Assembly (NCBI GenBank): GCA_934370925.1
Contig: CAKRNG010000035.1
Location: forward strand, 1-18,010
DNA: 18,010 nucleotides
Direction: 5' to 3'
Source of the DNA: an uncultured Lacticaseibacillus sp.
GTDB taxonomy: Bacteria; Bacillota; Bacilli; Lactobacillales; Lactobacillaceae
The notes under the pieces: model-generated
The model's input: the letters and a program-made list of their open reading frames with translations, nothing else
Database searches by the model: none
Told to the model about the DNA's origin: nothing
Position numbers and translations under genes: made by a program
Part shown: piece after piece, positions 1 to 6,956 of the stretch
Numbering within the stretch: the first letter of the stretch is position 1
Layout: each line of letters opens with the position of its first letter

Positions 1-90
1 ATTCCGAGATTATGGCGAGATTATCGTAAAATGACCCTCAAAAACGTACAACAGCAAAGATAGATATTCAACAAATCGTGGAAAACAAGG

Positions 91-117
91 GTCCTTGGCG
101 CGCACTACGCCAAGGAC
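91..117. other. Perfect 10-bp hairpin upstream of tRNA-Asn
   Basis: GTCCTTGGCG (91-100) pairs perfectly with CGCCAAGGAC (108-117) around a 7-nt loop. On the minus strand the stem is followed by CCCTTGTTTT, so it could be a weak terminator for a gene lying to the left of the window. On the plus strand there is no T-run. I see no convincing gene in bases 1-175. Confidence 0.45.
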
Positions 118-175
118 TTGCCTTTCATTATCGAGGCCAGTAAACCAAAGTAGTTTGGAAAACCGTAAATGCCGT

Positions 176-204
176 TTGACAAAGTGTGTGAAAAAGGTTA
201 AATT
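176..204 (+). promoter_or_regulatory. Promoter of tRNA-Asn
   Basis: A perfect -35 box TTGACA (176-181) is followed by a 17-nt spacer and TAAATT (199-204), about 20 nt before the mature tRNA. The spacing is ideal. The -10 box matches the consensus at four of six positions. Confidence 0.6.
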
Positions 205-223
205 ACATACACATAACAATTAA

Positions 224-295
224 TGTCCGGTGGCACAATGGTACTGCGGTCGACTGTTAATCGACAGAGTGTTGGTTCGATTCCAACCCGGACAG
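224..295 (+). tRNA. tRNA-Asn (anticodon GTT)
   Basis: The cloverleaf can be folded by eye. The acceptor stem is 224-230 with 288-294 (TGTCCGG/CCGGACA, 7 bp). A short D arm follows. The anticodon stem is 249-253 with 261-265 and encloses the loop CTGTTAA, giving anticodon GTT (256-258) for asparagine. The variable loop is 5 nt. The T arm GTTGG/CCAAC surrounds the loop TTCGATT. The discriminator base is G295, as in other asparagine tRNAs. CCA is not encoded and must be added after transcription. The gene stands alone, with its own promoter and a hairpin downstream. Confidence 0.95.
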
Positions 296-301
296 TTAGG
301 A

Positions 302-334
302 AAGGCGATAGACGTTTTTTGTCTATCGCCTTAT
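302..334 (+). terminator. Terminator-like hairpin after tRNA-Asn
   Basis: AAGGCGATAGAC (302-313) pairs perfectly with GTCTATCGCCTT (321-332) over a T-rich loop, seven bases after the tRNA. The 3' T-run is poor (TTATTTGT), so it may also act in 3' processing. Confidence 0.6.
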
Positions 335-411
335 TTGTATCTTCTAGCTATGGAAATATTTTTTGTTCTATGGTGCGTAATTCGATTTTGGTTAATGATT
401 AAGAAAAACTG

Positions 412-694
412 GAGGCTGCGCCAGAAGACGGTTTGGCCCCGGTATACAAAGCAGGCCCGGTGGAAATCCCGAACTTAGGATTTCTACCGGGCCTGCTTTG
501 TATGTTAGGGGGCAGTCTTCTGGCGCGCGACGAATCACAGAGCGGCGCATCCCGGGAACTTTTGAGCATTAGCATAGAATTGACGGAGGTGGTTTACCAC
601 CGCAGTCGATTCTGGGCTAAGCGGAAAAAGTTGGGATGCAGAGCTCGACTTAGGATGTAACCGTTCGTGTGCTTTGGACTTATGGCGCACCCCC
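412..694. mobile_element. MITE-like repeat with terminal inverted repeats and two long hairpins
   Basis: The ends form an imperfect 16-bp inverted repeat: GAGGCTGCGCCAGAAG (412-427) against the reverse complement of 679-694, 13 of 16 identical. Inside are two giant hairpins. The first has outer stem 418-429/515-526 (12 bp) and inner stem 444-469/478-503 (26 bp, one mismatch). The second runs 547-639 with apical stem GGTGGT/ACCACC (588-601). A shortened copy in opposite orientation lies at 17331-17388. The element encodes no transposase; the two short overlapping reading frames here (230-478 and 433-660) simply read through the hairpins. Non-autonomous mobility is inferred from the two copies. 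Confidence 0.6.
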
Positions 695-708
695 CAGTCG
701 TGTCGCCT

Positions 709-1332
709 TTAAATAGCACTAATGGCGATTGAATCGTTAATATATTGGTGATCGTCCTTGATGAGTTCGGAGATGAAGTGCCCAACAGTTTTACGCGAAA
801 TTGCCTGACCCTTCAGTGATTCATTGCGATCCGTCACCAGAATATCCTGGATAATTTGGTCGTTTGTTAGTGTGTTGGGACGCAAAATGGTTGTGGCGAG
901 GGGGCTTGCGTCCACAATGTCAGCTGCGCGACGTTCATCCCCAAAATAGCTGGTTGGATCATCGACAGAGCCGAACATTTTCTCTAGTTCTGCACTGTGC
1001 GCGGGATTGAATTCATTGTAGATACCAGCAGTCGCCACCCAAATGAGGCGCTTGACACCGGCCTTTTGCGCAGCGTGCGTCACGGATTCTGCCAGGGCAA
1101 CCATTTGGCGTGGTCCAAGGTTGGCGTAAATCAAATCCTTACCGGTCATTGCGGCGACTAACTCGTCTTCGTTCAAGGCGTCCCCTTGAATGATGGGCGC
1201 AGCAGGATTTGTAATCTTTGCGGGGGTGCGTGCAAATAGGGTGAGGGAAATGTCTGGCGCGTCTGCGAGTTCGTTTGCCACGAATTGGGCAATCTTTCCG
1301 CTAGCACCGAGAATGAGAACTTGTTTGGTCAT
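709..1332 (-). CDS. NAD(P)-binding atypical SDR (NmrA/YwnB-like) protein
   Basis: This 207-residue cytoplasmic protein resembles the small single-domain NAD(P)-binding proteins of the atypical short-chain dehydrogenase group. It opens with a beta strand and the dinucleotide loop LILGASGKIA (residues 6-15), where the last glycine of GxxGxxG is replaced by alanine. Further family hallmarks are the LIWVATAGIY strand, the DERRAADIV helix and TTILRPNTLT. There is no clear YxxxK catalytic pair, so the substrate is unknown; such proteins often act as quinone or redox-stress reductases or as redox sensors. I chose the ATG at 1332 because GGAGG (1340-1344, minus strand) lies 7 nt upstream; the longer frame would start inside the promoter. 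It is transcribed divergently from manA and has a palindrome over its promoter. Confidence 0.85.
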   Translation of the reverse strand: MTKQVLILGASGKIAQFVANELADAPDISLTLFARTPAKITNPAAPIIQGDALNEDELVAAMTGKDLIYANLGPRQMVALAESVTHAAQKAGVKRLIWVATAGIYNEFNPAHSAELEKMFGSVDDPTSYFGDERRAADIVDASPLATTILRPNTLTNDQIIQDILVTDRNESLKGQAISRKTVGHFISELIKDDHQYINDSIAISAI

Positions 1333-1368
1333 GTGTGTGCCTCCGTGTCGTTGTTTCAGTAAAAAACG

Positions 1369-1399
1369 TATAATATAAGATAACACTTACTAAAAGTAA
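1369..1399 (-). promoter_or_regulatory. Promoter of the SDR gene with overlapping palindrome
   Basis: On the minus strand TTACTT (1394-1399) and TATATT (1371-1376) are separated by 17 nt. The perfect inverted repeat TTACT-AAA-AGTAA (1387-1399) covers the -35 box. It resembles operators of winged-helix redox regulators (HxlR/MarR types), which often control oxidoreductases of this kind. No such regulator is encoded in the window, so the regulator is inference. Confidence 0.5.
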
Positions 1400-1458
1400 T
1401 TACAAAGGTGCGGACAATTAAATTTGAAACAAAGAAAATATGCCTCACCTCAACAACA

Positions 1459-1618
1459 CTCATTGACGGGCGGAGCCAGGCAATGAGTTACGTCGCACCC
1501 CGGCCAGTCATTCTTTCGCAAGTATAACCTACCAAACGCTCATTGACGGGCGGAGCCAGGCAATGAGTCGCGTCACACCCCAGACAGTCATTCTTTCGCA
1601 AATATAACCCACCACACC
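1459..1618. repeat. Two tandem 80-bp repeat units, each with a hairpin
   Basis: Unit 1 is 1459-1538 and unit 2 is 1539-1618, about 89 percent identical by my count. Each begins with the same 29-nt hairpin (stem CTCATTG/CAATGAG around a GC-rich loop containing GGGCGGAGCC), and all differences fall outside it. A partial third start, CTCATTG, occurs at 1620. The pair lies between the divergent SDR and manA promoters. With only two copies and no distinct spacers it is not a CRISPR array. Confidence 0.85.
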
Positions 1619-1624
1619 CCTCAT

Positions 1625-1638
1625 TGGAAGCGCTAATG
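1625..1638. promoter_or_regulatory. Possible catabolite-responsive element before manA
   Basis: TGGAAGCGCTAATG matches the CcpA consensus TGWAANCGNTNWCA at 8 of 11 defined positions, including the central AAnCGnT. The mismatches are at the third base and the last two. It lies immediately before a -10-like TAAAAT (1642-1647), a place where CcpA binding would repress manA when a preferred sugar is present. Confidence 0.4.
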
Positions 1639-1691
1639 TGGTAAAATGAAAACGCATGATAAACAACAATTTGTAGATGGAGTGATTAAAC

Positions 1692-2657
1692 GTGACTGAA
1701 CCATTTTTCTTGAAACCATACTTCCAGCCTAAAATCTGGGGTGGACGCAAACTTGAGACTTTTGGCTACGACCTGCCAGAAGGTAAGATTGGTGAGTGCT
1801 GGGCAATTTCTGCGCACCCACACGGTCCTGCAACGATTGAAAATGGTCCACTGGCAGGGAAGACCCTTGCAGAAGCCTACGCTGAGGATCCTGAATACTT
1901 TGGCAACCCTGACAGCAAGGTGTTCCCATTGCTCACGAAGATTCTGGATGCAGAAGACAGTCTTTCCGTCCAGGTACACCCAGATGACGCTTACGCGGAA
2001 GAACACGAGCACGAATTAGGGAAGACGGAATGCTGGTACGTGATTGCCGCAGATCCAGGTTCCTACCTGATTTATGGTCACCACGCACAGACGAAGGAAG
2101 AACTTCAGCAGATGATTGATGCGGGCGAATGGGACAAACTCCTGCGCAAGGTTCCCGTTAAGGCCGGCGATTTCTTCTACGTTCCAAGTGGCTCGATTCA
2201 CGCGTTGACCAAGGGCATCATGGTGCTCGAAACGCAGCAGAGTTCCGACACGACTTACCGCCTCTACGATTACGACCGGACGGATGACGCCGGCAACAAG
2301 CGTGAACTGCACATCAAGCAGTCCGTTGACGTAACGACGGTGCCACATGAAGACCCTAAGCTCGACATCACCACGGTGAAAAAGGGCGACTCAACCCTCA
2401 CAACTTTTGTGACGGCACCAACGAGTCCCTTCTTCTCCGTGTACCGCTGGCAGGTTAGTGGCGAACTGACCCTCGAAAAGGGTGACGCAGCATACACGCT
2501 CGTTTCCGTTCTGGATGGGGAAGGAACCATCACGGCCGACGACAAGACGTTCGCGCTGACAAAGGGCACACACTTGCTTCTGCCAAACCAGATTCAGTCC
2601 TGGACACTGAATGGCAAGCTGGACATCATCGCGTCCACGCCAGGTAAGCAGAACTAA
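1692..2657 (+). CDS. manA: Mannose-6-phosphate isomerase, class I
   Basis: This enzyme interconverts mannose 6-phosphate and fructose 6-phosphate in the cytoplasm, feeding imported mannose into glycolysis and supplying mannose 6-phosphate for cell-surface sugars. It has 321 residues, the length of the short Bacillus-type class I enzymes. Visible hallmarks are the N-terminal FLKPYFQPKIWGGRKLE, the zinc-binding stretch LSVQVHPDDAYAEEHE, the GKTECWYVI segment, and FFYVPSGSIHAL with its metal-binding histidine. The start is GTG at 1692, with GGAGTG seven bases upstream. It is monocistronic, with a -10-like TAAAAT (1642-1647), a possible cre site and a terminator right after it. Confidence 0.95.
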   Translation: MTEPFFLKPYFQPKIWGGRKLETFGYDLPEGKIGECWAISAHPHGPATIENGPLAGKTLAEAYAEDPEYFGNPDSKVFPLLTKILDAEDSLSVQVHPDDAYAEEHEHELGKTECWYVIAADPGSYLIYGHHAQTKEELQQMIDAGEWDKLLRKVPVKAGDFFYVPSGSIHALTKGIMVLETQQSSDTTYRLYDYDRTDDAGNKRELHIKQSVDVTTVPHEDPKLDITTVKKGDSTLTTFVTAPTSPFFSVYRWQVSGELTLEKGDAAYTLVSVLDGEGTITADDKTFALTKGTHLLLPNQIQSWTLNGKLDIIASTPGKQN

Positions 2658-2673
2658 TTCAGATTTTCCAGAT

Positions 2674-2707
2674 AAACGCGACCATACAACTGTATGGCCG
2701 CGTTTTT
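2674..2707 (+). terminator. Terminator of manA
   Basis: AAACGCG-A-CCATAC (2674-2687) pairs with GTATGG-C-CGCGTTT (2692-2705), with one internal mismatch and a four-base loop, and runs into TTTTT. It begins 17 bases after the stop codon. Confidence 0.9.
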
Positions 2708-2728
2708 ATTTGGGAAGAGCAACAAAAT

Positions 2729-2755
2729 CCCTTTTCCCGAAGAGCAGGAAAAGGG
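2729..2755. other. Small hairpin between the two terminators
   Basis: CCCTTTTCC (2729-2737) pairs perfectly with GGAAAAGGG (2747-2755) around a nine-base loop. There is no T-run, so it is not a terminator by itself. No gene is visible between manA and tdk (2658-3098). Confidence 0.4.
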
Positions 2756-2775
2756 TGGTAAGTGTCTGTGTTTTT

Positions 2776-2805
2776 AAGTGAATGCGGTTTGTGCATTCAC
2801 TTTTT
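2776..2805 (+). terminator. Second terminator downstream of manA
   Basis: AAGTGAATGC (2776-2785) and GCATTCACTT (2793-2802) form a perfect 10-bp stem with a 7-nt loop followed by further Ts. It may back up the manA terminator or mark the remains of a lost transcription unit. Confidence 0.75.
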
Positions 2806-2847
2806 GGTCGGGTTTGTTAGTCAGGAGATTAACATATTAATGTTGAT

Positions 2848-3014
2848 TGTATGGTAGATGTTGGGCTTCTGGGGTGGGGATTCGGCGGAAGTTTGGGCGT
2901 GACGGAAGTGGACTAATTTAGGCCCGAACGTGGACTGAATTATGGAACCGTGCCACACCACTGGAGACGCGCCCAAACCGGAGCCGAATCTCCGCCCCAA
3001 AAGCCCGTCATACA
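2848..3014. repeat. Long imperfect palindromic repeat, copy 1 (before tdk)
   Basis: The two halves are inverted copies. The left arm includes GATTCGGCGGAAGTTTGGGC and CGGAAGTGG; the reverse complement of the right arm includes GATTCGGCTCCGGTTTGGGC and CTCCAGTGG. The outermost pairing starts at TGTATG (2848) and ends at CATACA (3014). The same left- and right-arm variants occur at 6723-6956 in opposite orientation, which shows a dispersed family. The copy ends 12 bp before the tdk -35 box. Confidence 0.75.
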
Positions 3015-3026
3015 TCTTCACATAAA

Positions 3027-3055
3027 TTGAAGCAACTGCTGAAAACGGGTATAAT
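3027..3055 (+). promoter_or_regulatory. Strong promoter of the tdk-prfA-prmC-sua5 group
   Basis: TTGAAG (3027-3032), a 17-nt spacer and a perfect TATAAT (3050-3055), 43 nt upstream of the tdk start codon. It immediately follows the palindromic repeat. Confidence 0.85.
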
Positions 3056-3098
3056 GGGAAAGTTAAAATGCACGAGGTCTGCGATGGGGGACGGAAAC

Positions 3099-3677
3099 AT
3101 GGCACAACTTTTTTACCGTTACGGGGCAATGAATAGTGGGAAGAGTATCGAAATCCTAAAGGTTGCCTATAACTATGAAGAACAAGGCAAGCAGGTTGTG
3201 ATTCTAACCAGTGGCGTGGATTCACGTTCCGGGGTCGGAACAATCGCTAGCCGCATTGGGTTAGAGCGAAAAGCCACACCGATTGAGAGTGACACGGATG
3301 TGTTCGCACTGGTGCAATCTGTCAACAAGGACGCGGCCTGCGTTCTTATCGATGAAGCACAGTTCCTTGAGACGCACCATGTTATTGAGTGCGCCCGCGT
3401 GGTGGATGAATTGAACATCCCCGTGATGGCGTTCGGCCTGAAGAATGACTTCATGAACCACCTGTTCGAGGGGAGCGAAGCCTTGCTCCTGTACGCCGAC
3501 AAGATTGAGGAAATGAAGACCATTTGCTGGTTCTGCGCGAAGAAGGCCACGATGAATCTGCGTGTTCATGACGGCAAGCCTGTCTATGAAGGCGAACAGA
3601 TTCAGATTGGTGGCAACGAGAGCTACTACCCAGTTTGCCGCAAACACTACAACCACCCACCGCTGCCATTGCGTTAG
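3099..3677 (+). CDS. tdk: Thymidine kinase
   Basis: Thymidine kinase phosphorylates thymidine, using ATP, to dTMP for DNA synthesis (pyrimidine salvage, cytoplasm). The 192-residue product fits the type II family: P-loop GAMNSGKS (residues 9-16), Walker B-like LIDEAQF (83-89), the lasso-loop region with the C143/C146 and C180/H183 zinc ligands (CWFC and CRKH), and the thymidine-binding segment around YPVCRKHY. I start at the ATG at 3099 because the N-terminal beta strand AQLFYRYG must lead into the P-loop and GGGGGACGG lies just upstream. The frame stays open to 3027, but that overlaps the promoter. It is first in the tdk-prfA order usual for lactobacilli. Confidence 0.96.
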   Translation: MAQLFYRYGAMNSGKSIEILKVAYNYEEQGKQVVILTSGVDSRSGVGTIASRIGLERKATPIESDTDVFALVQSVNKDAACVLIDEAQFLETHHVIECARVVDELNIPVMAFGLKNDFMNHLFEGSEALLLYADKIEEMKTICWFCAKKATMNLRVHDGKPVYEGEQIQIGGNESYYPVCRKHYNHPPLPLR

Positions 3678-3682
3678 CGTGT

Positions 3683-3744
3683 GCGACACGTGCCGTTCTA
3701 GTGGGGCTTTACGGGCAAAATTATAGCCCCGTGGTATGTGTCGC
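3683..3744. other. Long hairpin between tdk and prfA
   Basis: GCGACAC (3683-3689) pairs with GTGTCGC (3738-3744), and inside it GGGGCT (3703-3708) pairs with AGCCCC (3725-3730). There is no T-run after either stem, so it is not a canonical terminator. It may be a processing or attenuation site that separates tdk from prfA levels. A TTTTATATAGAA tract (3759-3770) follows, but I see no convincing -35/-10 pair for prfA. Confidence 0.45.
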
Positions 3745-3800
3745 CTCATCAGTGACCTTTTATATAGAAGAAATCAGATTACAAGCAAAATGGAGGAATT

Positions 3801-4883
3801 ATGGACCAGATTTTTGAACAACTCGACAGCGTGTTGATTCGTTACGACGAACTGCAAGAATTGATGTCAGACCCTGAAGTGCTCGCGGATACCAAGCGCT
3901 ACATGGAGCTCTCGAAGGAAGAGGGGTCGCTGCGTGAAGTCGTTGCGGCGTACAAGCGCTACAAGGAAGTGCTCGAGGACCTCGAAGCCAGCGACGAAAT
4001 CATGCGCGAAACCAAGGACCCCGACATGCTCGAGATGGCCAAGGAAGAGCTCGACGCGAACCGTCAGGAAAAGGCCGAACTCGAAGACAAGATGAAGATT
4101 CTGATGCTGCCAAAGGACCCCAACGATGATAAGAACATCATCATGGAAATCCGTGGGGCAGCCGGTGGGGATGAAGCTAGCTTGTTCGCAGCTGACCTGC
4201 TGAACATGTACTCCCGTTACGCGGAACGTCAGGGATGGCAGACGGAAATTATCGACGAATCCCCTACCGAAGTCGGTGGGTACAAGGAAGTCGTTGTGAT
4301 GATTACCGGGGATTCTGTGTACTCCAAGCTTAAGTTTGAGAATGGCGCGCACCGAGTTCAGCGGATTCCATCAACTGAAAGTGCTGGTCGTGTGCACACC
4401 AGTACCGCCACGGTTGGGGTAATGCCTGAATACGAACAGGTTGACTTGGTGCTTGATGCCAAGGACATCCGGACTGATGTGTTCCGTTCCAGTGGTGCGG
4501 GTGGTCAGCACATTAATAAAACCAGTTCCGCCGTGCGGATGACGCATATCCCAACGAACATCGTTGTGTCCATGCAGGATCAGCGTTCCCAGCAGCAGAA
4601 CCGGGCCAAGGCACTCCAGATTCTGACCACGCGTGTGTACGATTACTACGAAAGTCAGAATGCTGAGGCTTATGCAGAAAAGCGGAAGACATCTGTTGGG
4701 ACGGGGGACCGTTCCGAACGTATCCGGACGTACAACTACCCACAGAACCGGGTGACGGATCACCGGATTGGCCTCAGTTTGAACAAGCTCGACCGAATCA
4801 TGAACGGGGAACTCGATGACGTCATCGATGCGCTGATTGTGCACGACCAGACGGCAAAGCTGGAACAGTTGGGCAATGACTAA
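3801..4883 (+). CDS. prfA: Peptide chain release factor 1
   Basis: RF1 recognises UAA and UAG stop codons in the ribosomal A site and triggers hydrolysis of peptidyl-tRNA. At 360 residues it has the standard bacterial length. The N-terminal part (about 1-100) is charged and helical. The codon-reading tripeptide is P190-S191-T192 within [17 protein letters not shown]; PxT is the RF1 signature, whereas RF2 has SPF. The catalytic GGQ is residues 234-236 in [18 protein letters not shown]. The start ATG is preceded by GGAGGA (3792-3797), a rather short spacing. Its reading frame overlaps prmC by 8 nt, whose product is expected to methylate Q236. Confidence 0.98.
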   Translation: MDQIFEQLDSVLIRYDELQELMSDPEVLADTKRYMELSKEEGSLREVVAAYKRYKEVLEDLEASDEIMRETKDPDMLEMAKEELDANRQEKAELEDKMKILMLPKDPNDDKNIIMEIRGAAGGDEASLFAADLLNMYSRYAERQGWQTEIIDESPTEVGGYKEVVVMITGDSVYSKLKFENGAHRVQRIPSTESAGRVHTSTATVGVMPEYEQVDLVLDAKDIRTDVFRSSGAGGQHINKTSSAVRMTHIPTNIVVSMQDQRSQQQNRAKALQILTTRVYDYYESQNAEAYAEKRKTSVGTGDRSERIRTYNYPQNRVTDHRIGLSLNKLDRIMNGELDDVIDALIVHDQTAKLEQLGND

Positions 4884-5700
4884 GACGTACGCAGCAGCAC
4901 TGCAAGCGGCAACGAAGCGGTTAGAGGCCGCAGGAATTGACCCAGATGGTGCGAATTACGTGCTGACTACGCGTCTTGATTGGCGTCGTAGCCAGTTAGT
5001 GCTCCATGGGCGTGACGAAATGCCAGCAGAAACGCTGACGCAGTTCGATCAGGACGTGGATGCGTTGGTTGCGGGCAATCCGGCACAATACGTTGTTGGC
5101 CGCGCGCCATTTTGGGGCAGGTGGTTTGTTGTGAACCCGGGCGTTCTGATACCGCAGTTCGATACCGAATTACTCGTTGAGTGGATGCTTGAGGATCAAG
5201 TCGGCGGGTACGGGATTGATGTCGGAACGGGCAGCGGCGCCATTGGGGTGACACTCAAGCTGGAACGGCCCTTGATGCACATGACGTTATCGGATATTAG
5301 TCAACCCGCATTGACGGTGGCGGCGGCCAACGTGCGTGCGTTGAACGCTGAGGTGACCCTGAATCAAGGCAACCTGCTTGAAGGAACCGACAAGTACGAT
5401 GTGATTGTGGCGAACTTGCCATACATCGCGTACGATGAACGCGATGTGATGGATCCATCCGTGGTGGCGCACGAGCCACACTTGGCCCTCTTTGCCGAGG
5501 ATAACGGGTTGGCCCTGTTTCGGGAACTTTTCCAACAGATTCCCCGTCATATTCGCCCGGGTGCGCGGGTCTACCTTGAGTTCGGTTACCACCAAAAGGC
5601 CGCGATTGCGCGGATGATTGCGACCATGCTCCCACTGGGGACGGCGACATTCCGCCGTGACGACGCGGGCCATGATCGTGCCGTTCGCATTCAGTTTTAG
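4876..5700 (+). CDS. prmC: Release factor glutamine methyltransferase (PrmC/HemK)
   Basis: PrmC uses S-adenosylmethionine to methylate the glutamine of the GGQ motif in release factors RF1 and RF2. The 274-residue protein has an N-terminal helical release-factor-binding domain (about 1-80) and a Rossmann methyltransferase domain with [15 protein letters not shown] (113-127) for SAM. The usual LIPRPxTE appears as LIPQFDTE (91-98). The catalytic NPPY motif reads N180-L181-P182-Y183, which is unusual for PrmC. The downstream [13 protein letters not shown] (200-212) is typical of the family. The start ATG at 4876 overlaps the prfA stop (ATGACTAA), which implies translational coupling; no strong ribosome binding site is visible. 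Position and the rest of the sequence make this PrmC rather than another methyltransferase. Confidence 0.92.
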   Translation: MTKTYAAALQAATKRLEAAGIDPDGANYVLTTRLDWRRSQLVLHGRDEMPAETLTQFDQDVDALVAGNPAQYVVGRAPFWGRWFVVNPGVLIPQFDTELLVEWMLEDQVGGYGIDVGTGSGAIGVTLKLERPLMHMTLSDISQPALTVAAANVRALNAEVTLNQGNLLEGTDKYDVIVANLPYIAYDERDVMDPSVVAHEPHLALFAEDNGLALFRELFQQIPRHIRPGARVYLEFGYHQKAAIARMIATMLPLGTATFRRDDAGHDRAVRIQF

Positions 5701-5719
5701 ATTGAAAGTGTGACTTAAA

Positions 5720-6721
5720 GTGAAAACAACAATTTACACACGCGACACTGTTGCCGGTGCCGCAAAGCAGATTCAGGCGGGAGAACTGGTTTCTTTTCCC
5801 ACCGAAACTGTGTACGGTTTGGGTGCTGACGCGACGAACGTTGACGCCGTGAAGAAGGTTTACGTTGCGAAGGGTCGGCCTTCCGACAATCCGCTCATCG
5901 TGACGGTGGCGGATCCCGAAACGGTCGCCAAGTTTGCCCAAGTGACGCCTGACGCCAAGAAGTTGATGGCACAATTCTGGCCGGGTCCCTTGACCATTAT
6001 TTTACCCATCATTCCGGGTGCCCTCGACATGGCGGTGACGGGCGGCCTGCAAACCGCAGCCTTCCGTGAACCGGATAATGAGGCCACGCGCGAACTGATT
6101 CGGCTCGCCGGGACGCCAATCGTGGGGCCATCCGCGAACTTGTCCGGGAAGCCTAGTCCGACAACCGCGCAACACGTCCTGCACGATATGGACGGCCGGA
6201 TTGCGGGCATTCTCGACGACGGGCCTGCGCGTGTTGGGGTCGAATCGACCGTGATTGACATGTCCGGTGCGGTGCCCGCAATTTTGCGACCTGGTGCGGT
6301 TGATGAAACCATGCTGGAACCAATTATTGGTCAGGTAGCAACGGACAAGCACAAGGTGGGGGCGAAGGAAACGCCGAAAGCACCGGGGATGAAGTACAAG
6401 CATTACGCCCCCGAAGCACAGGTCGTCATTATCGATACGCCTGAGCAGTTCCCAGACGCAATCCAGTGGGCAACGACGAAGGGGTACGATTTTGGCCTGC
6501 TCGCAACGGATACGGTTTTAGCGGGAGCACCTGCTGAGTTGCCACAGTATTCGTTGGGGGATGACTTGCAGAGTGCGACACGCGATTTGTTTGCGGGGCT
6601 GCGGTACTTTGATTTACACCCAGACGTTAAAGTCGTTTTGGCTCAAGGGTTCAGCGACGACGGCTTCGGTGCAGCGTACATGAACCGCCTATCCAAAGCA
6701 GCTGGCGGAACGCACTTCTAG
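5720..6721 (+). CDS. sua5: L-threonylcarbamoyladenylate synthase (Sua5/YwlC)
   Basis: This enzyme makes threonylcarbamoyl-AMP from threonine, bicarbonate and ATP, the first step of the t6A37 modification of ANN-decoding tRNAs, completed by the TsaD complex. The YrdC-type catalytic domain covers about residues 5-205: SFPTETVYGLGADA (25-38), KGRPSDNPL with the K-x-R motif (51-59), and PIVGPSANLSGKPSPT (133-148). A linker containing PGMKYKHYAPEA leads to the C-terminal Sua5 domain (about 230-333). The 333-residue length fits the two-domain Sua5 form rather than short YrdC/TsaC. The segment usually reading R-hydrophobic-P is REP (116-118), a small deviation. The start is GTG at 5720, with only a weak GAAAG upstream, 19 nt after prmC, so it probably depends on the upstream genes. 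Confidence 0.93.
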   Translation: MKTTIYTRDTVAGAAKQIQAGELVSFPTETVYGLGADATNVDAVKKVYVAKGRPSDNPLIVTVADPETVAKFAQVTPDAKKLMAQFWPGPLTIILPIIPGALDMAVTGGLQTAAFREPDNEATRELIRLAGTPIVGPSANLSGKPSPTTAQHVLHDMDGRIAGILDDGPARVGVESTVIDMSGAVPAILRPGAVDETMLEPIIGQVATDKHKVGAKETPKAPGMKYKHYAPEAQVVIIDTPEQFPDAIQWATTKGYDFGLLATDTVLAGAPAELPQYSLGDDLQSATRDLFAGLRYFDLHPDVKVVLAQGFSDDGFGAAYMNRLSKAAGGTHF

Positions 6722-6722
6722 C

Positions 6723-6956
6723 GGTGGTTGTGGGGTGAAATTTGGCTCCGGTTTTTGGGGGTGTCTCCAATGGTGGGGCACGGCTCCATAATTCCATCCA
6801 AAGCCCGGATGAAATTATTTCGCCTCGCTTTGAGCCTGTCAGGAAAACCACCTGTCAGTCTCAAAGCCGGCCCGTTTCTAAGCGGTAAACCGCTAAGAAA
6901 CTTTCACCACTTCCGCACCCCCAAAAACCTCCGCCAAATTTCGCCGCACAACGACC
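6723..6956. repeat. Long palindromic repeat, copy 2 with an extra internal block
   Basis: The left arm (from 6723) and the reverse complement of the right arm (from 6956 inward) share about 52 nt, both containing GAAATTTGG and GGTTTTTGGGGGTG. The reverse complement of this copy aligns with 2848-3014 across both arms and the centre, including GAATTATGGA, CCGTGCC and TTGGAGAC/CTGGAGAC. Relative to that copy it has an extra block of roughly 90 nt holding two hairpins: 6828-6866 (CTTTGAG/CTCAAAG) and 6874-6901 (GTTTCTAAGCGGT with ACCGCTAAGAAAC). It begins two bases after the sua5 stop, so it may also serve as the 3' end of that transcript. Confidence 0.75.

Noticed and set aside
230..660. Two overlapping short plus-strand reading frames
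   Set aside because: One runs through the tRNA and both read through the long hairpins of the repeat element; no ribosome binding site and no recognisable protein.
1459..1618. Tandem repeats as a CRISPR array
   Set aside because: Only two units; the 80-nt period is homologous throughout, so there are no unique spacers, and no cas genes are present.
2821..3243. Minus-strand frame of 140 codons across the tdk start
   Set aside because: It spans the palindromic repeat, the tdk promoter and the tdk 5' end; a product of composition only.
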